Positions 9,891-20,867 of a stretch of 64,000 nucleotides of DNA are shown here, in pieces. The position numbers and the translations under genes are program-made. The stretch's first letter is position 1, and every line of letters begins with the position of its first letter. Source of the stretch: Heterocephalus glaber. Taxonomy: Eukaryota; Chordata; Mammalia; Rodentia; Bathyergidae. Under the pieces are notes generated by a model. That model saw nothing but the letters and a program-made list of their open reading frames with translations, ran no database searches and was not told the DNA's origin. The DNA lies in the NCBI RefSeq assembly GCF_000247695.1, contig NW_004624781.1, positions 7,618,163 through 7,682,162 on the forward strand. Reading direction: 5' to 3'.

Positions 9891-11465
9891 GTTGTCAGGC
9901 TGGCTGTCCAGCATCTCCACCTCCAAACTATATCCCAAATCTGCCTCCTTCTCTCTGCTCTGCTGTGACCACCCTGGACCAAGTCCCCAGCATCCCTCAC
10001 CTGTGTGATCATAGCCTCCACCCCTGAGGAATTGCCCTTGACCTCCTGTGCCTATTCTTGACAACCAGAGGGATGCTGATAGCACTTCCGTCAGACCTTC
10101 ACCTTCTCTTCTCTGGACATAATTATTTGCCTCTTAGGATCTAAAGATAAAGTCCTCACTGTGGCGCCAAGGCTGAGAACACCAGCATCTGCTGTCCCGT
10201 CACAACCATTCCCTCCCCTGCCACCCTCCTACTGCCCTTCTAACCCGCTTCTGCCTCAGGGCCTTTGCACTTGCTCACCCCATAGCAACACCTCCCTCCC
10301 ACCCTTCACCTCCTTCAAATCCTGTGCCCCAGTTTCACTTCCTAGTGACCTCCATCACTCAGCCCTTCTACCGACTCTATCTCCCCGCTGTGTGTTATCT
10401 GTTCCCTTGTACTAAACTGCCAGCCCAGGAGGGGAGGAACAGCATTGATTTTGTTCACTGGGACTCTGGGGAGTCCTGGCTCTGCTGAGGAACCTGACTT
10501 TATTTCATGTCTGCACTGAGAGCCGGTAGCCCAGGCAAGGATGGGACACGCACCCCTACCCCATTGCCATGCTGGTGGCTGCTATTGCTGAAGGAGTCCT
10601 TTGAACAGTAACTTTGGTAACTTTTCCGGACTGGTCAGCATTGAAAAGAAGGCTTTTCAGTATCTGGCGGGGGAGGGGAGCCTTGGCGGGGCCTCTGCTG
10701 CTCCCTGCAGCTCAGCTGGAGGAGGCGATGGTTTATAATGTGAGCTGTCAGGCCTGCCTGTTACCGGGAGCCTCTGAAATAATTCCCCTTGAATCCACAA
10801 GGGTTTTGTTTGAGGTTCAAAGTGAGCAAACTCAGCGGTCTCCTTGGGCTCCTTTGTATGAGCTGGGGGATGGGGTGTCTGCGTGGGGGAGGAGTCGAGG
10901 CCCCAGCAAAGAAATTATGATCTTAAGTCACTTTGGTATTGTTGGAGCCACTTCCAACACAGTCCGGAAAAATATTTAAAAAATCAAAACTCATCCACCA
11001 TCCTGCCACCAAGAAGGGATCATAGTATATTTGGGGTATATTTATTTCCAGAATTTTCCAGGCACTGGGATGAGAAAGAAGTTTTCTGGGGCAATGGGAA
11101 ATACTTTACATCTTCATTGGAGAGCTGGGTCCCATGACGATACATCTGTTAGAACACAAAGGGCAGATTTTACAGTATGTAAATCGTACCTTATGCGAAG
11201 CACAGCTTTCTTCCCACATGACCCAAGCTTTGAAAACAGCCATAATACTTCTCTGCAGCCTCCTGGGGCTGCTCCACCCTCCCTCCCTGGCTGCACTCCC
11301 CAGAGAGCACTGGGAGGTAGTTTCCAGCAAGTCTCCCTAAAACCAACACAGAGACCAGGTTGCCTTCGATCCAGAGTATTTATTACTGGGCCAAGGAGTA
11401 AGAGCACTGTATTTAATTAAAAATTAAAAGGTGCTTGCTATTAGGTGAAGATTTCTTAAATGCAA
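9891..11465. other. Intergenic sequence with an L2-like patch
   Basis: Apart from the L2-like block at 10225-10430, I recognise no exon, RNA or repeat. The frame at 10614-10979 is open but resembles nothing I know and shows no splice context. Confidence 0.35.
10225..10430 (-). repeat. L2 LINE 3'-end-like fragment
   Basis: Antisense L2 flavour: 'CTCAGGGCCTTTGCACTTGC', then 'CACCTCCTTCAAATCC' and 'CACTTCCTAGTGACCTCC'. Diverged. Confidence 0.5.
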
Positions 11466-11665
11466 CACACTAACGCACAGTCCAAAAAGAAAAATTAATA
11501 GATGGGACCTCATTAAAATTCAAAATGTTTGCACTTCAAAAGTCACTATTTAGAAAATGAAAAGACAAACAAGGTATTAGAAGAAAATATGTGCAAAGCA
11601 TGCACCCAATAAAGAACTTTGTTTTCAGAATTTACAGTGAATTTACAACTGATCAAAAGGTGGGA
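11466..11665 (+). mobile_element. L1 ORF2-region fragment
   Basis: Contains L1 coding-strand phrases ('GGGACCTCATTAAAATTCA', 'TTTGCACTTCAAAAG', 'AAATATGTGCAAAGCA'). Short, no intact frame. Confidence 0.7.
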
Positions 11666-11670
11666 CGAAG

Positions 11671-11752
11671 GGCTGGGGATTTAGCCGAGTGGTTCTGCCA
11701 CCTGCCTCGCAAGCGCAATGACCCGAGTTTGATTCCTGGTACCTCCCCCCAA
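11671..11752 (+). mobile_element. ID-like SINE
   Basis: GGCTGGGGATTTAGCCGAGT to GATTCCTGGTACC, directly followed by a B1. Confidence 0.92.
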
Positions 11753-11762
11753 AAAACAAGAA

Positions 11763-11912
11763 CCAGGCATGGTAGCTCACACCTATAATCCCAGCATTCT
11801 GGAGGCTGAGGCAGGAGGATCACCAGGAGTTGGAGACCAGCCTGGGCAACCTGATGAGTTAAAAGCCAGCCTAAACTACATAGCGAGACCCTGTCTCAAA
11901 AAAAAAAAAAAT
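11763..11912 (+). mobile_element. B1-type SINE
   Basis: CAGGCATGGTAGCTCACACC to GACCCTGTCTCAAAA plus A-tail. It carries the internally duplicated middle segment seen in several B1 copies of this window. Confidence 0.92.
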
Positions 11913-12739
11913 GTAGGCAAAAGATAACCCTTAGCATCTACCCCAGAGAAGTGAAAATGCAGGGGAGCCTGGGGGAAGAGAGCTGAGGTCCCCAGGCAAG
12001 AGGCGCCCCCCCAACTGCCAGGGAAGCCATGTCTACCTGCAGTCACCTTTGCTCTGACCTCATCCCACGATGCCTGGGTCTTGACCTGGACACCATCTCT
12101 CTCAGGCAGTGGCACCGTATTTTGGCATGCAATAGAATCTTGCTGGTGGTCTCTCAAACTACTGATTATGGTCCAGTTATTTACTGTACAACACATCATC
12201 CCAAAGCTTAGTGATTTAAGAGAGCGATGATTTGCTGTGCTCATAAACCTGCAATGTGGGGAGGGCCACACATTGGTAACTTGTTTCCGCTCCACACAGC
12301 GTCAGGCCGGGTGGCTCAGGGATACTTGTTGTCTTATACCCTTCGGTGTCTGGTGGCTGAACCTGGGAGCTGGTGAGGGGCTTGGTCTTACCATGTGGCC
12401 ATGTGAGCTCCCTCACAGCTTGGTGACTATTTCTAGAGTGAGAGACCCCCAAAAAACAAGGCAGAGAAGTACATGGAATTTGCTTGACAAGGCTTCAGAA
12501 ATCGCATAATGTCACTTTCTCTATTGGCTGAGGCAGTCTTGGGTCTGCCCCAGGCTCAAGGGAAGGGGACCCGACCAGTGGGTGGATAGGAGGAGCATGG
12601 ACATAGCATTGTTAAGAAGAGCTTTTGGGAAGGGACCCATTGATGTGGCCATCTTTGGGAAATATAACCCACCACTGGTTCCAAAGCCCCAGCCCTGGAG
12701 AATTAATTCTGCAGGCCTGGAGGGAAGCCAAAGAATCTT

Positions 12740-12830
12740 TTTTGGGGGTGGGGGGGGCTACCAGGGATCAAACTCAGGACCTTGCCCTTTCGAGGCAGGC
12801 TCCAGAACCACTGAGCTAAATCCCCAGCCC
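12740..12830 (-). mobile_element. ID-like SINE with perfect target-site duplication
   Basis: Reverse ID-like SINE ending GCTAAATCCCCAGCCC. AAAGAATCTT flanks at 12730-12739 and 12831-12840. Confidence 0.95.
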
Positions 12831-12840
12831 AAAGAATCTT

Positions 12841-13439
12841 ATTTTTGATGTGTGCCATTGGCCCTTTGCCCAGGACCTGTGGCTTCTGACCCTGAGCTGA
12901 GTATGGCTGCTCAAGGACCCTTTGGAGGGAAACCAGGCTTGGGTCAGCAGGGGAGACTGGAGGAGCAGGCAGTAGCATCTGTCCCCAGTGGGGTGGCGCT
13001 GCTGGCTTTAGGGAGCTGGTTTATCTTAATAGCCTTTTTAAACTTCCAGCCCTTCCTTCCAGGAAGTTTTCAGCCCTTCCTGGTTTGTAGATAGTAACTC
13101 CTGGCGTGTAGATAGGGTGACAGTGGCAGGCCCTGCCATTTGCTGTCTTGCCTTCGCAGTTATTTTTGAGACTTCATCTCTTAGACTGATTGAAGTGGAG
13201 GCGTACTGGAGAGGCTCAGGCAGCATGTGGTACCATTCGAGAACAGGCTGTCCTTGTCCCCTGGTCTAGATGCACTGAAAGGCCTTCGACCCTAGTGCTA
13301 CCACAGTTTTGCTATTTGTCTCAACGTAGGCCATGTATCAACTCAGAACATCCATTTTCTCAACAGCCAAATGTGTGTGGGTCCTCAGCTCCCATTCTGT
13401 GACCAAACTGTAGAGTGGGGACCCTCCCTCAACAGAAAA
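12841..13439. other. Intergenic, no feature seen
   Basis: No exon, RNA or clear repeat recognised. Confidence 0.35.
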
Positions 13440-13740
13440 CCTACCATGGCTCCCCACTGCTAGAGCCCTGCTTGCCCTTCAAGGCCTGGCTGCCCACCAG
13501 TCCAACCTCATCATCCTGTCTCTCAATTGCCACAAACCTTCACCTCTCTGGGCCTTTGTATGCACTGTTTCTCCCCCAGCCTTCACATCAGGAACAGTTT
13601 CTCTTGCTTTCACAGCCTGCCTTGGCTCTTGTCACCTTCTCTCTGAAGTTTCCCAATGTCCCCTCCTCCTGGGCCCCATGTGCTCTTCTACACACTTGTG
13701 GTCTTTCGTGAGAGCCCTTAGCTACGCTGTTGTGGCTGCC
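13440..13740 (-). repeat. L2-like LINE fragment
   Basis: Pyrimidine-rich antisense L2 pattern: 'ACCATGGCTCCCCACTGC', 'TTCAAGGCCTGGCTGCCCAC', 'CCTTCACCTCTCTGGGCCTT'. Diverged. Confidence 0.5.
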
Positions 13741-14069
13741 TTGATGTCCTGAATTCATTCAAAACACTTCCCTTTCATGGTCATTTTGACTTTGAGAAAG
13801 AGCCAGCAGTCACAGGGTGCTGGATGGTGAATGAGGTAGGGGAGGACACCCCGTCGTGTTTTTATGAGCCTGACTTTTGGTTGGATGACACTCTGCAGTG
13901 GCATTCATGGTATTTTTTATCACACTCAGGAAAAAGAACTTCCAGACCTGGTTCAAAAAGTGGCAAGATTGATGGGGCCAGCGTGTTCAAAGCGAGGGGG
14001 AGTTTGGTGGGGGGCTAATGGCAGTATCTCTCACTGTAATAATTCTTAATTTAAATGTTCATCTTATCT

Positions 14070-14160
14070 TTCCAACACACTTCACTTGCTGTGTGGCCTT
14101 GGGCTAATTGCTTCACCTAGCTGCCTGTTTCCTCATCTCGGAATTAGGACCCAGGATCTC
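14070..14160. repeat. MIR fragment
   Basis: 'TGCTGTGTGGCCTTGGGCTA' followed by 'TGTTTCCTCATCTCGGAAT' is the MIR core pattern. Confidence 0.65.
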
Positions 14161-14391
14161 AAAACGGAATCCTGATGATACTGTCATGGCCTCAGCAACG
14201 GGAGCATAAAATCTAACGAGGGAGGTTGGAGCCTGCGTGTGCAAAGCTTATTGTTGCTTTTGCCTTTATTAAAGAATGGAGGGAGAAGTCCGTAAATCTT
14301 TCCTCTGTTCTACGGTAACAGGCACATAATACAGATTGAATAAACGAACGAATGGGTGAAGGCAACTGGACTTTTGTACTGTTTTCTGGGT

Positions 14392-14475
14392 CTTGTTTTA
14401 TTTTGTGTTTGGGATCAAACTGAAGGCTTCACACCTGCTGGGCAAGCGCTTTGCCACGGAGCTGTCGGTGAGCCT
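14392..14475 (-). mobile_element. Old ID-like SINE fragment
   Basis: 'GGGATCAAACTGAAGGCTTC' and 'GGGCAAGCGCTTTGCCACGGAG' read as a decayed tRNA-derived SINE in reverse, next to the CFAP92 promoter. Confidence 0.55.
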
Positions 14476-14520
14476 AAACCGACGTCCTACCTTTGGGGGA
14501 GCCCCGCCCCCTTGCTCATT

Positions 14521-14533
14521 GTCTCCTAGCAAC
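14521..14533 (+). promoter_or_regulatory. RFX X-box-like element
   Basis: GTCTCCTAGCAAC has the two half-sites of an RFX X-box (GTNNCC, 1-nt spacer, RGCAAC); only one base in the left half departs from GTNRCC. RFX factors drive ciliary genes, which suits CFAP92. Confidence 0.6.
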
Positions 14534-14566
14534 TGGGACACAAAACGTCGCGACTCTTTGCGCGCG

Positions 14567-14578
14567 TGCGCATGCGCG
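14567..14578. promoter_or_regulatory. NRF1 binding site
   Basis: TGCGCATGCGCG matches the NRF1 consensus YGCGCAYGCGCR at every position, inside the CpG-rich promoter block. Confidence 0.75.
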
Positions 14579-15277
14579 GCGTCCGCAAGGGGCTGGGGAG
14601 CAGGTGCGCTGGCTTACGCCACGGTCTGCTGCCCCGCGCACCAGCTTGCAGGTACCTCTTGCGCCTTGGGATTCCCCGTTTCCACCCCGGGTCCCCAGTC
14701 TGGCATCGCTTCTTACCCCGCGTCGCCACCTCCAACCCAATCTTCCTTTCCTGCGGTACCCCGGGATTCCACAGAACTTGAGCTTGTGTCCTGAGCTCAG
14801 GACCCAGTGACGGTTCATGTCTCGCCCTACTAGACCTCACCAGGGACCCGCACGGCCCTCCCCGGCCTGGTTGGTCTTTGCCCAAATGGCAAATACCTGT
14901 CGTGCTTTGGTGCGGCTCACCTGGCCTGTGGCAGTCCTCCCTGAGCCGGTGCGCCCAGGATTCTCCGCCCTCCCCGCCCTCTCGTGATTCCCAGAGAACT
15001 CTGGCCAGGTGTTCCAGAAGCGCCCAATGCCTGACTCCTGATTCAGGGCAAGAGAAGCAGCTGGAGCAGCTGCCCTTCTCTGTGGTTCCTTCCATTTTTT
15101 GTGGGGGTTTTTTCCAGATTTCTTGAGTGCTGACTGTGCAGTGGGCAGTGAACAGACCTTGGGCAGCCCCGGGGCAAGATGAGAGAAGGGTGGGTCCTGC
15201 AAGAGGTAGAGCTCAGCTCCTGGGGACAGAGGTGACTCAGACTTTATTTTCTCCCAGCCTGACCTGCACTCTGGAGC

Positions 15278-15524
15278 ATGTCTCTACACGCCTGGGATTG
15301 GGAGGACGAGGACAGCGAAAGCAACGGGCTGGCCTCCTCCTGCCCTAGCTTTTACCGCCTTGAGTCTGATGCGGACAACTATCTGAGGGCTCCGGGCCAG
15401 GAGTCTGACTTCGAGAACCCCTATAGCAGTATTGAGTCCTTCGACGCCAGCACCTTCAACTCCGACGTGCCCCAGGTCGTCCCCTGCGATCTCATTATCT
15501 CCCTGGCCCTCCCTGTGAATACAG
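15278..15524 (+). CDS. CFAP92: CFAP92 coding exon 1 (start codon); gene-level entry
   Basis: CFAP92 (KIAA1257) is a putative cilia and flagella associated protein with no established biochemical role; its N-terminal half carries a DUF4550-type region. Twelve coding exons can be followed here (exons at 15278, 18071, 18859, 22398, 27639, 33046, 45782, 54434, 56242, 62648, 63293 and 63575). All join in phase, giving about 999 residues, and the gene runs past the right edge. This exon encodes residues 1-82 plus one base: an acidic, Ser-rich leader (MSLHAWDWEDEDSE) and then a start of ordered sequence (PQVVPCDLIISLALPV). The ATG lies 20 nt after the acceptor TTTTCTCCCAG (15257), so the 5' UTR is spliced. 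The donor is ACAG|GTAGGC. Identification rests on resemblance to the mammalian protein and on being divergent from EFCC1. Confidence 0.92.
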
Positions 15525-15991
15525 GTAGGCACTAAAGGAGATTCTAGTGCCCTCACAGAAAGGGGGTACACTGCTGACCTCTTAGACGTGTAGAGCATAT
15601 ATGCCACGCATCTTTTCTTTCCCTCCTCCCATCCTGGAGGTCCATGGTCAGAAAGTTTAGGGGACCCAACTGTGGGCACGGCGCATAAGTGGCTTTGTGG
15701 GTTTTTTATACTTAATCCTCTCAAAGAGCCTAAAAAGCAGGTGATGTTCTGTGTGCTTTTTACAGATGAAGAAACTAGAGAAAAGTTAACACATTCAGGA
15801 TGAGGCTACAGTTCCCGTGTCTTGGTGCCAGATGGCTCTGAACCACTGGTGGTGCATGCATCAGGGGATAGTCACACATGTACCACCGGTGGCTGAAGAT
15901 GTTGGGAATGTGTTAGGGCACTGATGCCCATAAGCAGGGTGTAAATCACTAATACCTTAAAACACCTCTCAGATCTTTTGAATCAAAATCT

Positions 15992-16104
15992 GAGTATAAA
16001 CCAGGTGTGATGGCACACACCAGTAATCCCAGCACTGAGGATGCTGAACCAGGAGCATCGCTAGGAGTTCAAGGTTGGCCTGTACTACAAAATGAGACCG
16101 TCTC

Positions 16105-16107
<3 letters not shown>
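15992..16107 (+). mobile_element. B1-type SINE
   Basis: CCAGGTGTGATGGCACACAC to ATGAGACCGTCTCAAAA. Its tail has become the CA array that follows. Confidence 0.88.
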
Positions 16108-16144
<37 letters not shown>

Positions 16145-16146
16145 AC
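16108..16146. repeat. (CA)n microsatellite on a B1 tail
   Basis: Pure CA run directly after the B1 A-tail. Confidence 0.95.
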
Positions 16147-16814
16147 ACCCCACACCCCCGAGTGTAAAGGCGTATCCATTAACGACTGCACAAAATGCTG
16201 TGTAAGAAACCCATTCGAGCCCCCAAACTGAGTGACTTCGAACAGGAACCTGCTGTTCTCCTGGAAGTGGAGGCTGCTGGGTGCCAACCCCAGCGACAGT
16301 TATTCTGCTCTGCCAGGTGGCCTTGCCCGGACACCTGCTGAGCATGCAAAGGCAGCCACACACAAGAGGACCAGCCCAGTGCCACAAGATCTCTTCCAGT
16401 CTTGGTGCCTCTTATCTGCTGACATTTTCTTGGCCAAAACAAGTCACACAGTTCAATGTGAGGGGCAGAAAAAAGTGCTTTACCTCTTGATAGACTTTGA
16501 TGCATTTTCTTTTTCTGTTGTTTGGTCTACTTAATTATGCTGCTATGATAATTGATTTCAGCTGCTCTTCATTAGTTCTCTCATTGCCTCTGATATTCTG
16601 GAGGCTGTCTGGTTAGGTAGAGACCATATTTTCAATTGCTCCATCTTCTCAGTGAATTAAGTGTTTTTGTCATTATGTGGTGGCCTCCTCATTCAATCAT
16701 GGTGCTCTTATCTTGGACCTATTGTTATCACGCGAAAGAGCCTGGAATAAGGTATCTGATAGATACCAAGCAAAAGAAACTTGGTGCTCACTTGGCCGCC
16801 TTTAACCCACTATC

Positions 16815-16883
16815 CCTTAGATGGAGCTCAGAACCTTGCACTTGTGAAGCAGGTGCGGCGCCACTGAGCTAAATCCCCAGCCC
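16815..16883 (-). mobile_element. ID-like SINE, partial
   Basis: CTCAGAACCTTGCACTTGTG to GAGCTAAATCCCCAGCCC; the A-tail side is missing. Confidence 0.85.
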
Positions 16884-17070
16884 TTAATCTTCTGATTTTG
16901 ATGCTTTCACTAAAGGTATTTGCAGAACAGATCTTCCAAACGGCGTGAAACTTTGACATAGCTTTGTCTAGACATAAAACTGTAGGCCCATTGTTTTTTC
17001 CTTCAATACCTAAGTGTTTATAGAGATCTCTATAAATATATAAATCATTTATTTAAAAAAAATGGATCCT

Positions 17071-17180
17071 GGGCCGGGGATTTAGCTCAATGATTTCACC
17101 GCCTGCTGTGCAAGCGCAAAGACCCGAGTTTGATCCCCAGTACCAAAAAATTAAAAATTAAAAATTAAAAAAAAAAGAAA
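17071..17180 (+). mobile_element. ID-like SINE with target-site duplication
   Basis: GGGCCGGGGATTTAGCTCAA to GATCCCCAGTACC, then an AATT/A-rich tail. The flanks share GGATCCT (AATGGATCCT and AACGGATCCT). Confidence 0.93.
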
Positions 17181-17349
17181 AACGGATCCTAAATGTTTTA
17201 CAATTTGCTTTCTAAAATTGTAACATCTTAAATATCTCAGAGGTTGTGAGCACATACTTATTTTGTTGTTTTATTTTAAACACGTACAATGTTCTATTGT
17301 GTGCCTCTAATTTATCCTACCCCTTGTTATTTTTTATTTATTTATTTAT

Positions 17350-17430
17350 TTTTGTTGCTGGGGTGGAAGTGGAACTGAGGACTTCACATGTTAGGCAGGA
17401 CCCCTACCGCTGAGCCACACCCCCACCCCT
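17350..17430 (-). mobile_element. Old ID-like SINE
   Basis: GCTGGGGTGGAAGTGGAACT to CGCTGAGCCACACCCCC, a diverged reverse copy after an ATTT-rich tail. Confidence 0.65.
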
Positions 17431-17649
17431 CTCCCACCTCTTACTAGTGGACATTTAAATTGCTTTCAACTCTTCTATTACCATATTGTAATAGTCATCC
17501 TTGTGCATATGTACATGTGGGCACTTCTGTATCCTAAATTCTAAGAAGTAGAATTGCTGGGTTGAAAGTATGCACTTACAATTTCTTTGATACATATTGT
17601 CAAATTGCTTTGCCTTTCCATTGATGGAAAATGAGAAGCTTCTGGCACT

Positions 17650-17998
17650 TGTGACAGAATATCTGAGATACACAACTTATAAGGAGGAAAGCTTTATTTA
17701 AGCTTGTGGTTTCAGAAGTCTCAGTCCATGGTCACTTGGCTCTGTTGATTTGGGGCTGTGGTGAGGCTGAGCATCATGCTGGAAGCACTGGGCAGAGGAA
17801 ACTTCTCATCTCATGTCAGCCTAGAGGCAGAGCGACAGGCGATGGAGGGGCAGGGTTCCAGTGCTCCTTCGAGGCCATCCCCCACTAACCTCACTTTCTC
17901 CACCTGGGCCCACCTCATAAAGGTTCCACCACCTCCTAATAAGGCCACGGGCTGGGAACCAAACCTTCAACACAGGCCTTTAGAACACATCCAAGTCA
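17650..17998 (-). mobile_element. MaLR-type LTR
   Basis: Antisense LTR pattern: 'GTGACAGAATATCTGAGAT', 'GGTTTCAGAAGTCTCAGTCC', 'CTCATAAAGGTTCCACCACC', 'GGGCTGGGAACCAAACCTTC'. It ends just before CFAP92 exon 2 and explains the open frame there. Confidence 0.65.
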
Positions 17999-18070
17999 TG
18001 GCACTCTCTTTTGGAAAAACAGATCTGTTTTTCCACAGAAAATTACAACAAGGCTCTTTCTATCTTCTAG

Positions 18071-18261
18071 ATCATAAAGGAAAACATACAACTCTTATTG
18101 ATAAATACAGGAAACACCCTAAACTGCACAACCATGTGTCAAAGCTTCGCCGTTTCTACCACATTGAGTATTTCTTACTGCCAGATGATGAAGAACCTAA
18201 AAGAGTTGATGTCGTGGTGTTTCCAGGACTGGCCAGGGTGTTCCTGGAGTCAGGAATAAAG
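18071..18261 (+). CDS. CFAP92: CFAP92 coding exon 2 (DUF4550-type region)
   Basis: Acceptor CTATCTTCTAG at 18070; donor ATAAAG|GTGTGT after 18261. With the carried base it encodes residues 83-146: DHKGKHTTLIDKYRKHP through FPGLARVFLESGIK, including the well-conserved FYHIEYFLLPDDEEPKRVDVV segment. It ends at a codon boundary. The longer frame running into it from 17758 is antisense LTR sequence and is not coding. Confidence 0.92.
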
Positions 18262-18858
18262 GTGTGTGGGGTACATGCATGTGTGCATGTGTGTGTATGC
18301 TGCCTTGCATGCAGCGTGGTGCTCAACACTCAATGGGCTCCTCATCAGCCTGTGGTGAGTGTAAGTGTCTCCTGGCACTTGCTAGACCTGCACATGCTGG
18401 AGCCACCCCAGGCCTCCTGAGTGAGAATCTGCAGTGACCTAAGAATACCAAGCACGTGGCTTTTTCTTTAGATACTTTTAATCAGTAATTTGCCTGGTAT
18501 CTCAAAAGTTGTGGCAGCTCTTGAAATTCCCTTCCTGTGTGTGTGTGTGTATGAGTGTGTAAGTGCAGCTTACTCACACGTGCACACTCCTGCCGGTGCT
18601 TTGGCTTGGGTCAGAGGTAATCACAGAGGACGTGACATGTGGTTATCTGCTTTGATGTTACATATTTTGTCCAAGGAACGCAGAGCCAGGCAGAGGCCAG
18701 TCCATACTGCACCGTTTCCCGCTGTGGGTTTGGAGCCAGGTGAGAGGCAGGTGGAGGGCAGCAGTGACGGGCCAGCTCGGTGGGCGGTATCCAGCTCTGC
18801 CCACTGCTCCCACCCCCATCTTCCCGTAGGTGAAGTCTCTGTGTGTTGTTCTACACAG
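18262..18858. other. CFAP92 intron 2
   Basis: Short intron with imperfect GT-rich patches near 18280-18300 and 18535-18560. No other feature recognised. Confidence 0.5.
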
Positions 18859-19060
18859 ACTGTGAAGCCGTGGTGTGAAGATGACAAACTCTGGGTGTCA
18901 TGGAGCCAGACTTTTAATGTCAATGTGACAAAGGAATTATTAAAGAAATTGAATTTCCACAAGATCACCTTGAGGATCTGGGACACCAAGGACAAGATTT
19001 CAAAAAAATTCAGTTACTATCATCCATTGAAGACTCTTTCAGATGACCTGGGCTCATTTG
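18859..19060 (+). CDS. CFAP92: CFAP92 coding exon 3 (DUF4550-type region)
   Basis: Acceptor GTTCTACACAG; donor TTTG|GTAAGT, a strong site. Enters at phase 0 and leaves one base. It encodes residues 147-213 (TVKPWCEDDKLWVSWSQTF to PLKTLSDDLGSF). Alternating hydrophobics and aromatics (WVSWSQTFNVNV, ITLRIWDTK) look like a beta-rich, C2-like fold; that fold reading is inference. Confidence 0.92.
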
Positions 19061-19712
19061 GTAAGTCATATTGTTTTGGTTTGTCGTAGGTTTTTTGTTT
19101 TATCATGGTTTTATGTGAAATGTTTCTGGAGATTTATAATTTCTCACCACAGGGTGACCATCTTAAACCAAAAATCTGCAGTTTGAAATGCTCCAAAACT
19201 TGAATCTTTTTGAGCACCCACCTAACCCCACAAGTAGAAATCACCACACTTGACCTTCTGTGATAGGCCATAGTCACAACTCAGGCACACTGAAAATGCT
19301 GTGTAAAATAACCTTCCGGCTATGTGTATCTAAGGGATATATTCGACATGAAAGAATCTCATGTACCTCTGATCTCCAAGGTATCCCAATTTGTATGTGC
19401 AAATATTCCAAAATCTGAAAAAAATCCTAAATCCCTACCTTTTCAGAGTAGGAATACTCAACCTGTAGTGTCAGAATCAAGGCCAGTGTTCCTTTGTATC
19501 CTTTATCTAATTTATATGATGTGCATGCTAGTTTCTGCTTTGGTGGCATGCTGTTTCTCCAGGACAGGCTTGAGGTATCAGGAAGCGGCCCCTGCCCCAG
19601 GGCCAGTTGTAGTATTGGTGGGCAGTGAATGAGGCCACCCTTCGGGACCTCTTGTCACAGAGTAGCAGCTCTGTCATGGGTACACACCACTGGCCTGTCT
19701 CCTACTCTAGTA
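19061..19712. other. CFAP92 intron 3, left part
   Basis: No exon or clear repeat. 19324-19632 is an open frame without recognisable homology or splice context. Confidence 0.4.
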
Positions 19713-20809
19713 CAGTGGGCCCTCAAGTTACCACCGGCCTCACATATGAACAACTTGGGTTACAACTGGAATTTTAGTTTTAACTTACAACCAAAGTCTT
19801 GAGTTATGACCCAAGTTCTGGTCTTTCCTATGTGGGGTTAATTGAGAAATCCTGGGCCAGTGTCTCTGTAAGGACACTGAGATCTTTCTGGAAGAAAATG
19901 TGACCTAAAGTTATACAGGAGAGAGACTTTGAAGGCTGTGTAGAGGAGCCTGAGCCTTCATTTGACCCTGAGGTTGATGACACTGTCACTATAGCAGACT
20001 CCATAGGCTTGCAGGTAGACAGTGGTGATGCTGAGGAACTGGTGGAGGAACATGCAGAGGAACTGTCCACAGAGGAACTTCAGCAACTTCTGGCTGAGCA
20101 ACAGAATGGCAGCTGAGGAGCTTTCTGAAGAGGAGGGAGAGTATTAACAATCAGTACAGCAAAGTTCTTCTGAAATAAAAGGAAATCCTGAAAAATGGAC
20201 AGTGCCACAAACATTTATAGAGAAGACTCAGCCAGACAAAGAAAAAGCCATTCGTTGCAGTAACTTGTTTAATGACAGTGTCATGTCATACTATAGAACA
20301 ATGTTAAAGAAAAGACAGAAACAGACAACCTTACACCAGTTTTTAGTTCTGAAAAGGTTGAGACCTAGTGAGCCAGAAGCAGGTCCTAGTGGGCTACAGA
20401 CTCTCCCAAAGAGAGAAAGGACATCAGAGAGCCAGCTTCCTGATGTTCTTATGGAAGGGGACTCTCCTTCCCAACAATAACCACCTTCCATTTCATCCTC
20501 CCTTCCTGCAAGCCAAAGATGGCAACTTGAATGGTGAGTACAGTATGAAATTGTTGTTGCTGGTAAACTAAGCACATTTTATAACTTTTTGGTGAATACA
20601 CTAGGAAGATTATTGGTGTTTCTGGTAAATAACACACATTATACAACCCTTTTTTATTATGAAAAGATTAAGGAGTGTTTTGGGAGGTTCAGAAAGCATT
20701 ATGGATATTTCCATTATTTCTTATGGGAAAAATAGTCTTGACTTACAACCATGTTAAGTTACAACTAGCTCTCTCGAGCTAATTGAGTTTGTAGGTCAAG
20801 GGTCTACTG
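19713..20809 (+). mobile_element. Tigger-type (pogo superfamily) DNA transposon relic
   Basis: Starts CAGTGGGCCCTCAAGTTA and ends GGTCAAGGGTCTACTG, imperfect inverted ends, with TA on both sides as the target-site duplication. The interior (about 19924-20490, plus strand) encodes a decayed transposase C-terminus: DSIGLQVDSGDAEELVEEHA, later RCSNLFNDSVMSYYRTMLKK and RQKQTTLHQFL, with stops and frameshifts between. The catalytic part is missing, so it cannot act. Confidence 0.85.
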
Positions 20810-20867
20810 TATATTGTACATTCACTGAAAAAAAAATTAGAGGATACCAAGAAACAAAAGAGAAAGT

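Larger units (their letters stand above)
14495..14651 (+). promoter_or_regulatory. CFAP92: Probable CFAP92 promoter and non-coding first exon
   Basis: A short CpG-rich block holds a GC box (GCCCCGCCCC, 14501-14510), an X-box-like element and an NRF1 site. There is no TATA box, as is usual for such promoters. GCTTGCAG|GTACCT at 14651/14652 could be the donor of a non-coding exon joining the acceptor at 15257. The start site and this leader exon are inferred. Confidence 0.6.

Noticed and set aside
17758..18070. In-frame extension of CFAP92 exon 2 to the left
   Set aside because: It is LTR sequence, and a good acceptor (CTATCTTCTAG) lies exactly at the phase-compatible boundary.
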